Source: Asparagopsis taxiformis
Taxonomy: Eukaryota > Rhodophyta > Florideophyceae > Bonnemaisoniales > Bonnemaisoniaceae
Direction of reading: 5' to 3'
DNA length: 64,000 nt
Assembly (NCBI GenBank): GCA_030407315.1
Contig: JALQPE010002211.1
Location: 1-64,000, forward strand
Position numbers and translations under genes: made by a program. Under the pieces are notes generated by a model. That model was given only the letters and a program-made list of their open reading frames with translations. It ran no database searches and was not told where the DNA came from. Shown piece by piece: positions 55,092 through 64,000 of the stretch; the stretch's first letter is position 1, and the number at the start of each line of letters is the position of its first letter.

Positions 55092-56222
55092 TCAACCATC
55101 CTCCATTACGCCAAAACCGTTATCAGCAGTGGCTGGATGGCGCCGCTCCATGCCCCCATACTGTGGGGCATTGATTTCGACATTCAGGTTTGCACTCAAG
55201 TGTCCAGCATATTGGTCAACGACGAAAAGTTCTGCGCCAATTAGTCCTTGCGCAATCACACAATCCATTACAGCACCGAGGTTTGACGTAATATGCGATT
55301 GAATCCAATCCTCGGACACTAGAACAAGTGATGAGCAGCGGTTTACATCATCAACGACATGAACAATTCCAGACCCCTCTCCACTTTGCCACACTTCAAC
55401 AGCCTCTCTCGTCACAGTACGGCTTGCAAACACATGCCGTCACTGTGCACTAGTCCGCTGTTCGCTCTCGACGACGTCCGTTTGTTCCCTTGCTTGCGAG
55501 CCTTGGAGACAAGACATGCAGTACACCACCATACCAACTAATTGCTGAAAAGCTACCCCCACATATTGACTGTACCGCCTTGTAAACTCCTTCTGCCGTG
55601 CACCTCCTTTCCCCTTCGGTTCATCCAAACACTCCACAGTAGTCACTAGCCAAGCATCCAGGCGCGCCAGCGTTAGTATGCTCGTCTCTATGTCCATTAC
55701 TTGTTCTGGTCGTATCGAATAACCCCTGAAGATGTCCAGCACATTCACAGCTACTCGGTTGTTAAACCATGCATCACCATTCACTTCCATTTCGAAGCTG
55801 TCAGGAACCATGCCTTTGCTGTATCGCAGCTCTGAGAACGGTGCCGTTCGCCACCTCCCCATATCCAAATCACCGTTGCTTTCCCGTTTCAAAAGCTTCT
55901 CAGACGCTTCGCGCTTTTGATCCTCTCGCTCGTCCATCTCAGCTCGCGTCGTCAGCATCGTGCATCTAGACATTAATTTCGTGTACCCCAGCGAACCGAA
56001 CAATCTGTCCCTCGCATTACGCTTCCGTGCACTCATCACGTCTGACAGTTTCTGCGTCACCTTCACTTTCAATTCCTTGCTCCCCGCCACAGCCTCTTCA
56101 CTACTGTGTCTGAAATCGGGCCTGGGGCAGTACTGTACGGCAGTAAAATTTAGTACTGTAAAAATATAAATTAATGCCCTACTTGCCGGCAGTACAGTGC
56201 ACTGCCCGGAGGCAGTGGCCAT
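55092..56222 (-). pseudogene. unrecognised ORF convergent with the Plavaka-like transposase, one in-frame TGA
   Basis: Two frames in the same phase (56222-55440 and 55433-55092) are separated by a single TGA (plus-strand TCA at 55440-55442); a CGA-to-TGA change would explain it. The product is charged and largely helical: SARKRNARDRLFGSLGYTKLMSR, a lysine/glutamate-rich stretch, FEMEVNGDAWFNNRVAVNVLDIF, FTRRYSQYVGVAFQQLVGMVVYCM. The listed start lies in the GCAGTA array, so the true start is probably a later ATG. Convergent placement suggests an accessory protein of the same transposon, such as the second protein of CACTA elements. That role is inference. Confidence 0.45.
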
Positions 56223-57265
56223 GTGCTGCCGACGGCAGTAGAAAGTACTGCCTGGATGTATGAGGTGAGGCAGTGGTGGGAGGCAGTGATAGTTGCTGGA
56301 TTTAGATTGCCTTTCTGGCAGTGATTTGTGCTACATTGGCCTGTAAAATAAAGTAGTATATTGTGCTGACTTGGGCAGCACGGGGAGGGAGTAAAATATG
56401 CTGTCCAGGAATATGGCCCACGGCAGTACTATTTGGTGGCGTGGGATGCACCGTGTGGCAGTAGAAGCTAGTGTTTCCGGCAGCGTGCTGTGCTGGCTGC
56501 AGGCCCTAATGACGGCAGCACATTTTGCTATATTTAGGTAGTGCCCCGATGTACTGTATGATACTGCCTGCAGGTCATGGCAGAGGCAGAGAAATGTACT
56601 GTATTCTATTATTGGACAAAGCAGTAATTTCTGCTGCTGTGTGGTGCTGCTTTTTTTGTACTTACAGGTAGTGACAAGTCTATGTTCTGGCAGTAGAGTA
56701 ATGCAGTGGAATATGATGACAGCAGACATGCTTCGAGGCTGTGTATTCTACTGCCTGTGGAAGCGAGTGGGGACAGTAAATTATGATGTCTGACGAAATG
56801 TGTGAAAGCAATGAAATGAGGTGCTGATAGTCTCTGGGAAAAGCTGCCTGATAGTACTGCTTTATGATACGAAAAGTGCTACCGTACCGTGCTACTTGCC
56901 GTGGTGGAAAGTGCTGCCGTGCTCTACTACTTGCGTATGTGTAAATCACTGCCACGCTGTACTGCTCCAGGATATGTGAATTGCTGCCCCACAGCACTAC
57001 AAAAAGTAGTAGATTTTGATGTATTATAGAGCTGTCCAGATCAGCGTAAAGTACTGTCTGATAGTGTTGTACTCGACAGGGGCATAGGACAGTACCAGTT
57101 ACTGCCTGTGGCAGTGCAGTGTACTACCTGGAAGTGCTACCTGTGGCAGTACATTTCACTACCTGGAACTAGTGCTTGAGACAGTACAATTTACTGCCGG
57201 GAAGTCTATACTGAACCAGTAAATTGTAGTGCCTGGCGGTACTGACTCGGACAGAACGGGAAAGT
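56110..57265. repeat. degenerate array of GGCAGTA...TACTGCC palindromic motifs
   Basis: Over about 1.1 kb GCAGTA and TACTGC (and near variants) recur every 20-40 bases in both orientations. Fuller units approach the palindrome GGCAGTAAATTTACTGCC, for example CAGTACAATTTACTGCC (57173-57189) and GGCAGTACATTTCACTACC. No coding frame is conserved. Many short direct and inverted motif copies next to a CACTA/Plavaka-type gene pair resemble a subterminal repeat region, where element-encoded proteins bind. Confidence 0.7.
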
Positions 57266-58684
57266 AGTAGAATATGATGCCTAGGGTAATACTTTCTAGT
57301 GCCTACAATTGATGTTCAGGACGATAGAATGAGGTGGAAATGCCATTCCAGCCGCATGTTCAGGCATCTGGCTACGAAATGTCGGGCAGAATGGAGTATC
57401 TCTCTCGGTGGTCTTCATAAAAGTGTATAGGGATAACCAAGTGTGATCTAAAAGGATGTCAGAATTTTTATGTAGCAAGGACAACGATGCCTGAAGGATT
57501 GTTTCAGTTCTATCATTAGACTAGACTACTCATAAAATCGAACTATCGTATCTAAAATCTTACCATCTCTACAACCAGGACTATTGTGCAAGCAAATCGA
57601 GTTCCTTGCTGCTTCAAAACTACATGTGATGTTCAGACAGGAGGGAAATAAACACCATTACAGATGATTTGCAACAGGTTAGCAATCAGATATAGAAAAG
57701 TATTGTAAAGGATGAGAAGAACATGAGTATGAATGGAATGAACAAACTTACCATCATTGAACTATTTTTGCGTGCAAAGGTATTGGTTGTAGGTTGGAAT
57801 GACGAAAGCTTGCAAGCTTTCGTCATTCCATCCTATAACCAATACCTATGCCAGAATCATTTGCAATCAATAGACTAGAATAGGATCAGCGAAGAACGAT
57901 ATTTATGGTTAGTGCACTATCTTTCATGGAAAGCATGTGGAAAGAAATGAGAGAGGGGAAAGATACCTACTCGACAACGTACCAGCCTTACCTGTCATCT
58001 TCATGATAACCGGATGATGAAATGGTCCTATACGTCGCGCATCAACAGCCTTAAATAGACAGCTCATCCACTCATAATGACCTCGTCGTAACTGGAAGGC
58101 AGATGATTTGGCAGACGATGATGTGGCAGATGATTTGGCAGCGGATGATCTGTCAAATTTTCTGGACGTGATAAATTAGCAGAAATAGAAATCATGCCCC
58201 TACGCAATGTCAAACCAACCTAAAAGTCTTGGTATTGATGTTTAGCTGCATACTGAAGGAGAAACATCGAATAAATGCTGTAAATTAGAGTAGTAGACAA
58301 TCCGAAAGAGAATTGCAACCGTGTTCTCATCTATATATAGTTTATTACCATAACAAGATTACTATTCAGGCCTATTATACCATGTACTGAAGCTAAATTG
58401 TAAATGATTCGTGTATTTCATTCAGAAAAGGAAGCAGGAATCGTTGGAGGCATTAAAGATCGCTGAAGAACCCAACATGGGAAATCAAGTCACCTGTTCC
58501 TTGAGTTAGGTAGGACACTAGTCAGTGTGAAGTTTTCGATAAGATGTAACGGTAAGAAAATATAGGTACTATAAACTATTACAGTGGCCTGGTTAAAAAG
58601 AGACGGATACCATCTTATTAGTTGCCTACTAGTTGACATTAATCCACAATTTGTGCAAGGTTCTCTCGAATCCAAAGAAAAGAG
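57266..58684. other. intergenic, no gene; contains a foldback
   Basis: A/T-rich with only short frames. Includes the inverted repeat at 57779-57846. It probably contains the 5' end and promoter of the transposase at 58685. A small GATGATNTGGCAGA repeat lies at about 58100-58150. Confidence 0.4.
57779..57846. repeat. 68-bp near-perfect foldback
   Basis: Arms GGTATTGGTTGTAGG plus TTGGAATGACGAAAGCTT meet at a TGCA centre (around 57811) with few mismatches. Similarity to the inverted duplications at 978-1066 and 9983-10029 is in structure, not sequence. Confidence 0.8.
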
Positions 58685-61600
58685 ATGAAACGAACAGCTG
58701 TTCGGAAGAAAGGTACACCTCGAAGAACCCGGAGAAGGTTTGAATCATTGCCAATCCCATACGAAAGTGGGACAAGGCACGAAAATGGGGAAACCCCGCT
58801 AGTTTCGAACGAAACATTCGAGGTTCACGCCGATATACCGGACGAAAACGTCGGAAAAGCATCTGCTGAAGACGAGAATATTTCTAGTGGCAATGGAGAA
58901 GATCACATTGCATTTTTTGAGGCTGGAAAAGTTACCAGAGAAGAAGAAACGATAGGCTCTGAGGAAAGCTCGGCCGAGAGCTGTGATGACCACGACGGAG
59001 AAGAGGCAGCGGAAGATGACCGCGGACTTGTGGATAAACTGCTGACCTGGCCAGTATTCTCTGCAATAATATTGCTTAGTGGAACGCTACGGATGAAACG
59101 CAAGGACTATGAAGGTATGCGTGAGATGTCTAATTTCAAGCGGGACATTTCGGATCAAGCACCCAGCGACTCGTACATGAGGAAAGTCATTTTACCGTTC
59201 ATTCTGAAAACATGTTTCCCACAAAGCATGGATACAACGTGTGAAATAGATGTAACAAAAAGCGGCTCTAGGCTTGGAAAGATGTCTCCAGGACTGTCTA
59301 GTAGCCGTAGAGCTCATTGTACTACATCGGTACGAGTCGTGCTACCGAGCACATGGGCGGAAAGGGATATACAGACCGGACCCATTCTGGACTGCATAAA
59401 GTCTAGTAAAAGGGATAGTAGTGATGAAAGAGAAGATGAAGCATATCAAATTGCTTCAGAAAGTATTGAAAACTCTTTCATTGTCAAATGCCGTTCAGCT
59501 GTTCTGAATGACCCATTCCATCGCATTTCGGTAAGTGCATCAGATCATGACGGTCACAAGATGCACAGAAAGGTATACGCCCGACATGGAGACGAGTTGA
59601 GGATCATATGTATGCCGACGACAAATCAAGAGGCCCTGGTGGCTAAGCTGGGAGGAGCCAGAACGAAACAGGGAAAGAACATCGAAACTGGAAAGAATTC
59701 TAGGAGCAGAAGAAGTTTTACAGCAAGGAGTGACTGGAGAATTGAAGCTATCATCATTGCAAGTTATCTTGCAACCGGAGAAGAACAACAAGAATCAAAT
59801 ATGGAAGATGTGATAGGCCCGCAAATCGATGCAATGGAAGAAACTGAGAAAAGAAATGCGAGGCGTGTCGTCTCCACCACAACGCTCGACGGAGAACATT
59901 GCAACAATGATATTCGGGCAGGTGACGCTATCACTCTGTTTCGGCCAAAAAGTAAGTCTGATGGGAGCACATTTGAAGAGTTACTACTCGTGAACAGACA
60001 TCTGAAAAAGGGACGCTCTGAACATGCGACTTTTCTCATTTGCTCCACAAGGGGAGCAACTGGGCAGCTACATCGCGAACAAATTCGGGTGAAAGACGTC
60101 CAGCTCATAGGAGCTCCAGACAAGAGGTCTAGATGGCACCCCGGCTCTAAACGTATGGATGCCTGCAGTGAGGGGAATCTTTCAGATGGCAGGAAATATA
60201 TCGTATACCGATTTCTGCTATATGCTGATGACTTCCAGCCGTTCACAAGCCGGAAAGGAAGTTTTGGTGGTTGCTATATGCTTCCATTAGGCATACAGCC
60301 AAGCAAGAGAGCAAGCTTCCACGCAGTCCGCGTTCTTGGATTCGTTCCCCCGGGAGTTTCAACAAATGTTGTAATTGAGAGAGTTGTACCCGACATTGTG
60401 AAGGGAAGTACAGACGGTTTTCCAGCGAAAGATGCAAATGGAGAAGACGTGGTCATATTCCTGGATCCTGTTGGATTTATCGGAGATTACCCAGCTGTTT
60501 CGCATACTCTGGATGTCCGTGGACACACCAGTAATACACCATGCCATAGCTGCATTTTCGAAAAGCAAGATATGAGCAGCAGTGGAGGTTCACGAAATGC
60601 ATACACAGCATTGCTAAACAGTCAGATGAGTACGCATGCCCGAGGAATGCACCGAAACAAGCTTGTGAGGGAAGTCGCATCGCAAGATCAGCTCAAAGTT
60701 CTTGGACTAAGCCTAGATCCGATTGAGAATAAGGCACTCCATAATTTGAGTGAATACCTTAATCGTGTGCGGAGAGGAGTTCCTACAAACGAAGAAGGAG
60801 TTCCAGTTGTTCCTTGTCAATTCGATCCATATCGCTCTGCTGTAGTTGCCCCAGACCATCTGCTCTCCGGACTGGCTCAAGATGTGATGAATGCGACAAT
60901 CACCGCAGCAACACCTGTACTTCGAAATGTTGCGGAAACAGTTCTACTGAATACCCTCCGAATGTTCTGTTTGAGTAGTCAGAGTCAGGTATTCGGGCAG
61001 AACTACCTATTATCGATGAACATGAGCGATATATTCGCTGTTCTCGTTGTAGCTCCCCAAGCATTTTATTCGGCATTTCGTATCGTCATCGGGAACTCTT
61101 GGGACGGGTATGAAAAACTTGAACGTATTCTTCGTTTGCTGAAAAAGTTTCAAATGGTTGTTGCCAGCATTCGATTCATCCCAACATGGTGGATAGATGG
61201 ACTTGAGTCAACCAGGAGGTTCGAGGCCGAGAATGGCGGACGTCATGACCACATTCTAGCTCTTGTTTCAGACTATATGAAAGAACTGCATGAGGTATGC
61301 AAGAAGGATCCTATTGCAATGAAACATCTGGACAAACCGAACTTGCATCGGTTGATAGAATTTTGCGTACATACATTACCAGCTTTTGGAGCTGCGAAAC
61401 ATGTGGAAGAGCTTTTATTCGAGAGAATGCACCAGCCTCTTAAAAGAGGGGTTCGAAACTCGAACCATAAGAATGAACATCTGTCATCAATGGAGCTCAT
61501 CATGGCCGATGACTGGCTCGCACGAATAGCCATCACGCTGGGTGCGGTAGGTCACAATACAAAACAATGGACGTCTGCCGATTGCAGACGCGTGTATTTT

Positions 61601-62386
61601 GCACTAGGAAAAGGAATTTCGGAGAGTCCACATGCGACAGAAGAGGCAGCAAAAAGATGCTTCTTAAGTCCTGTATTCCATCTCATATCAGAGAGGAGCA
61701 GTACTATGGTGAGCACCCACTGTCCAATCATGCGGTGGCGAGGGGAATCTGTTGAAGACGCGAAAAATGTTCCGGCAGAAGAAACCGTCATGATGGCAAG
61801 GATACGAAAAGCTTCTGAAACTTTTCTCAGAACCAGACAGGTAAACGGGTCTCAACATGGTGAACCACTATGGTGGCTCACTGCTGCACAAAGAGTGCGC
61901 ACTAGTCATGAGGGATCTGAGAGCGAATCGAGGTTATGGCGTGCTGAACCTGGAAGCATCATTCAAGCAGTGTGCAAAGATGGATGGTATGATGCTGGTA
62001 TAGTAGTACCCGCCCATAGCAGGACGAGCATGGAGGAATTCACATGTTCCAGACGTGTCCTTTTCGTCACATTGTCCTTTTTTATTGTGGTAGGGCAAGG
62101 AGAGGAGAAGAAGGCAAAGAAATGGAAGCAGAAAACTCCATATGCTGTCTGCATTCCCTTGACATGCACTGGAGACGGTATGTACCGGAAAGGTGGGAAT
62201 GATACTATAGTTCACGTTGAAATGAACGACGGGGTCCGAGAAGTTTTGCACGTACATAACTGCGAGTCAGGAGTTTGTTCATACGATAGACAAAGTGGCA
62301 TTGTAGAGCACAATAGTGATATTCTTTCTGGTGGTGAAGTGAGCGTCTTAACTAGAGAAGATGGATACCCACCACGTTCAGCATAG
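58685..62386 (+). CDS. CACTA/Plavaka-like transposase, intact ORF
   Basis: 1233 codons, no interruption. The N-terminus is basic (KRTAVRKKGTPRRTRRRFE) then acidic. Catalytic-core features: YADDFQPFTSRKGSFGGCY (first Asp; compare DGFNPF of TNP2-type transposases), GFVPPGVSTNVVIE, then FLDPVGFIGDYPAVSHTLDVRGH (second Asp in GDYPA, compare DFPA), the CHSC zinc pair, and a late Glu candidate in HVEELLFERMHQPLKR. The C-terminal 200 residues carry a separate fold-like region with Trp/Val-rich strands. Distantly related to the gene at 51965, not a duplicate. Terminal inverted repeats were not identified. The intact frame suggests recent activity or selection. Confidence 0.7.
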   Translation: MKRTAVRKKGTPRRTRRRFESLPIPYESGTRHENGETPLVSNETFEVHADIPDENVGKASAEDENISSGNGEDHIAFFEAGKVTREEETIGSEESSAESCDDHDGEEAAEDDRGLVDKLLTWPVFSAIILLSGTLRMKRKDYEGMREMSNFKRDISDQAPSDSYMRKVILPFILKTCFPQSMDTTCEIDVTKSGSRLGKMSPGLSSSRRAHCTTSVRVVLPSTWAERDIQTGPILDCIKSSKRDSSDEREDEAYQIASESIENSFIVKCRSAVLNDPFHRISVSASDHDGHKMHRKVYARHGDELRIICMPTTNQEALVAKLGGARTKQGKNIETGKNSRSRRSFTARSDWRIEAIIIASYLATGEEQQESNMEDVIGPQIDAMEETEKRNARRVVSTTTLDGEHCNNDIRAGDAITLFRPKSKSDGSTFEELLLVNRHLKKGRSEHATFLICSTRGATGQLHREQIRVKDVQLIGAPDKRSRWHPGSKRMDACSEGNLSDGRKYIVYRFLLYADDFQPFTSRKGSFGGCYMLPLGIQPSKRASFHAVRVLGFVPPGVSTNVVIERVVPDIVKGSTDGFPAKDANGEDVVIFLDPVGFIGDYPAVSHTLDVRGHTSNTPCHSCIFEKQDMSSSGGSRNAYTALLNSQMSTHARGMHRNKLVREVASQDQLKVLGLSLDPIENKALHNLSEYLNRVRRGVPTNEEGVPVVPCQFDPYRSAVVAPDHLLSGLAQDVMNATITAATPVLRNVAETVLLNTLRMFCLSSQSQVFGQNYLLSMNMSDIFAVLVVAPQAFYSAFRIVIGNSWDGYEKLERILRLLKKFQMVVASIRFIPTWWIDGLESTRRFEAENGGRHDHILALVSDYMKELHEVCKKDPIAMKHLDKPNLHRLIEFCVHTLPAFGAAKHVEELLFERMHQPLKRGVRNSNHKNEHLSSMELIMADDWLARIAITLGAVGHNTKQWTSADCRRVYFALGKGISESPHATEEAAKRCFLSPVFHLISERSSTMVSTHCPIMRWRGESVEDAKNVPAEETVMMARIRKASETFLRTRQVNGSQHGEPLWWLTAAQRVRTSHEGSESESRLWRAEPGSIIQAVCKDGWYDAGIVVPAHSRTSMEEFTCSRRVLFVTLSFFIVVGQGEEKKAKKWKQKTPYAVCIPLTCTGDGMYRKGGNDTIVHVEMNDGVREVLHVHNCESGVCSYDRQSGIVEHNSDILSGGEVSVLTREDGYPPRSA

Positions 62387-62645
62387 AGTGTTCCAGCACA
62401 GTGTTTAATACATCAGTAAACTTTCGTAATTCATTTAGCAGCAGTCCTGATCAAGTCTTCCAACAAATGCTATACAAAATTTGTACATGTCGTTTGAAGA
62501 ATAGAGTGAGATTTTGTTCCATGCGCACAAATAAAGTGTGTTTTGCGAAGAGCGTACGCACTTACGTACGTATGACGCCATTGGTACTAGAGATGGAGCC
62601 GCGAGTTGCAGGACTCCTAGTTCCACAAAGTTGAGTTCGCATAAT
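62387..62645. other. 3' flank of the transposase
   Basis: No gene seen; contains an AATAAAG polyadenylation-like hexamer near 62531. Confidence 0.35.
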
Positions 62646-62945
62646 CCAATGGAGAGCTGGCACCTGGCCAATGAAGTGGAAAATAATACCCAGTATAGTT
62701 TTCTGGCTCCAGTGACAAGTGGAGTATTGTGACTGATGGCTGTCTGCTGGCCAATGGGGAGCCGGCACCTTGCCAATGAAGTGGAAAATAATACCCGGTA
62801 TAGTTTTCTGGCTCCAGTGACAAGTGGAGTATTGTGACTGATGGCTGTCTGCTGGCCAATGGGGAGCCGGCACCTGGCCAATGAAGTGGAAAATAATACC
62901 CGGTATAGTTTTTTGGCTCCAGTGACAAGTGGAGTACTATGATTC
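62646..62945. repeat. 105-bp tandem repeat, nearly three units
   Basis: Units start CCAATGG(A/G)GAGC at 62646, 62751 and 62856 and are over 90% alike. Because 105 is divisible by 3, minus-strand frames repeat too, but no gene is supported. Lies between the transposase and the second ParB-like gene. Confidence 0.9.
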
Positions 62946-63198
62946 ATGGCAATGGGATGGTTTTGGGAACGAAGGAATTGTGTGTGGGAAGTCCTTCATC
63001 GAGGAATGACAGATGGCCGAATACAATTGGAGCGCGTGGAAGGTGAATCAATAACTGATATTTCACGTTTAGACGTGTAGGGAGATCGTTTCCCGCCAAA
63101 TACCACCTTGAAAGAGGAATATCTCTTGATCGTGTAGTCGGAGAGAAAAGGTATCTTTGTTATCCTGAACGGCTTTTCTACGCGTCCAAATCTTTGCA

Positions 63199-64000
63199 AT
63201 GGCCGGAAGCGACACTGAGCGCGCTGCGGAACCAAAGGATACCGTCGAAAGCGTTGCAGAGAGACTTGCAACGACGGTAGGCGGTGATAAAACACCCTCC
63301 GGAGGTTCTGCTGATGGAGGGGCTCCGTCTACAGCGGGAAGGGAGACGACAGATAGCCAGACACCCATTCAGGGAGCAGACGCTGCCATGATAGAGGCAG
63401 CAAAAACCCTTGGCGATATATCACCATCTGGGAAAAACACTCTACGCTTTCCATCTACTCCTGGGACGGTGAAATCGAAAAACAGGGAGAGGTCTAACGT
63501 CCGTGAAGGCGAGGGGAGTCCTGCTGGCATGGAAGCATCAGAAGAGTCTGTGATGGGGATTGACATCAACATTGTCGAATGCAGGACTGAACCTAAAATG
63601 ATCAATCCGCTAGATGTTGCCAAACCGGAATCAACTTCTCGTCTTGTGCAGGAGGACAGAGTGCGCGATCTGGTCAGCAAAATATCTACCGAGGGGTTTC
63701 TGGAAACTGGCACCCGAATGACCATCTGTGAAACAATGGGGTCAGACGGACGGAAGAAACTGCAGTGCATTGATGGAGGTCATCGTATCAGCGCTTTGCA
63801 GTCGATTGTGGAAAACAAACCGACAGTTGCTGATCGATGGAGACTGAGGAGCATTAGCGTTGACTTCATCCGACCACCTGGAACCCGTGAAATGTTTCAT
63901 CCTCTTGAAGTGATGCGAATATCGCAGAAGCTGAACGAAAAGACTCATGACGTGATAGAAGTTTCTATTGCTGACCACGTCTGTACGGTCATGAAGTTCA
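63199..64000 (+). CDS. ParB/sulfiredoxin-like domain protein, second family member, 3' end outside window
   Basis: Open for 267 codons from the ATG at 63199 (TTTGCAATGG) to the window edge without a stop. A low-complexity Gly/Ser/Thr-rich N-terminus of about 110 residues precedes the domain. The hallmark is CIDGGHRISALQSI (63766-63807), aligned with VIDGLHRLNAMHSI in the gene at 2136. Flanking features match too: RVRDLVSKI / HVEDLRNNM before it, then D-R-x-R-L-R/S...V-D/Y...PLEVM / PHEII and a following N-E-K-T / N-H-T-T. ParB/Srx folds include DNA-binding CTPases and nucleotide-using nucleases. Whether a dioxygenase domain follows cannot be seen. It lies 0.8 kb downstream of the transposase on the same strand. 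Confidence 0.7.
   Translation, partial: MAGSDTERAAEPKDTVESVAERLATTVGGDKTPSGGSADGGAPSTAGRETTDSQTPIQGADAAMIEAAKTLGDISPSGKNTLRFPSTPGTVKSKNRERSNVREGEGSPAGMEASEESVMGIDINIVECRTEPKMINPLDVAKPESTSRLVQEDRVRDLVSKISTEGFLETGTRMTICETMGSDGRKKLQCIDGGHRISALQSIVENKPTVADRWRLRSISVDFIRPPGTREMFHPLEVMRISQKLNEKTHDVIEVSIADHVCTVMKF

Noticed and set aside
11635..55442. Alternative genetic code with TGA read as an amino acid
   Set aside because: Long intact ORFs (copia A, both large transposase or antisense ORFs) contain no internal TGA; only damaged elements do.
62435..62947. Minus-strand repeat protein with a 35-residue period
   Set aside because: An automatic result of a 105-bp tandem repeat; all three minus frames stay open.

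Overview
The window is eukaryotic nuclear DNA, packed with transposable elements and almost free of recognisable introns. Every protein I can name is eukaryotic or belongs to a eukaryotic mobile element: Ty1/copia, Ty3/gypsy chromovirus, Helitron, PIF/Harbinger and CACTA/Plavaka-like. The reading frames are long and uninterrupted by introns, and base composition shifts from block to block. This fits a TE-rich, intron-poor alga such as a red seaweed. I infer that from general character only, and no marker gene in the window fixes the species.

Layout. 1-8.9 kb: short palindrome-rich interspersed repeats and a tandem repeat surround a large frameshifted gene (2136-6123). Its product joins a ParB/sulfiredoxin-like domain to a 2-oxoglutarate/Fe(II) dioxygenase-like domain. 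8.9-23.1 kb is a nest. A 5'-truncated Ty3/gypsy chromovirus carries a 1130-codon antisense ORF and a 685-bp 3' LTR. That LTR abuts the reverse transcriptase of a truncated copia element (C). A decayed copia element (B, target duplication CAATA) has inserted just downstream of C. 23.4-31.7 kb: an autonomous-type Helitron (Rep plus PIF1-type helicase) lies between copies of a 551-bp repeat. 32.1-35.8 kb: a Sel1-repeat gene, frameshifted twice, lies between two copies of a repeat with a GC hairpin. 37.0-41.6 kb: an apparently complete copia element (A) has 110-bp LTRs, target duplication GACAC and a single 1386-codon polyprotein. 43.8-46 kb: a Harbinger remnant. 46-50.1 kb: a CpG-rich LTR-type element with gag and protease only, ending at a 43-bp minisatellite. 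51.9-57.3 kb: a Plavaka-like transposase with disabling changes, an unrecognised opposite-strand ORF, and a 1.1-kb array of degenerate GGCAGTA...TACTGCC palindromes. 58.7-64 kb: a second, intact CACTA/Plavaka-like transposase, then a second ParB-like gene running off the window.

The most interesting point is the pair of ParB-like genes near the two ends. One is fused to a dioxygenase module. The other lies 0.8 kb downstream of an intact transposase on the same strand. This suggests a mobile-element-associated DNA-binding or base-modifying accessory protein, comparable in concept to the TET/JBP genes carried by some fungal DNA transposons. The link to transposition is inference.

Many frame breaks fall at homopolymer runs and several premature stops are TGA codons that one C-to-T change at a CpG would explain. 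Some apparent pseudogenes may therefore be intact genes with read errors, and others may be methylation-driven decay.
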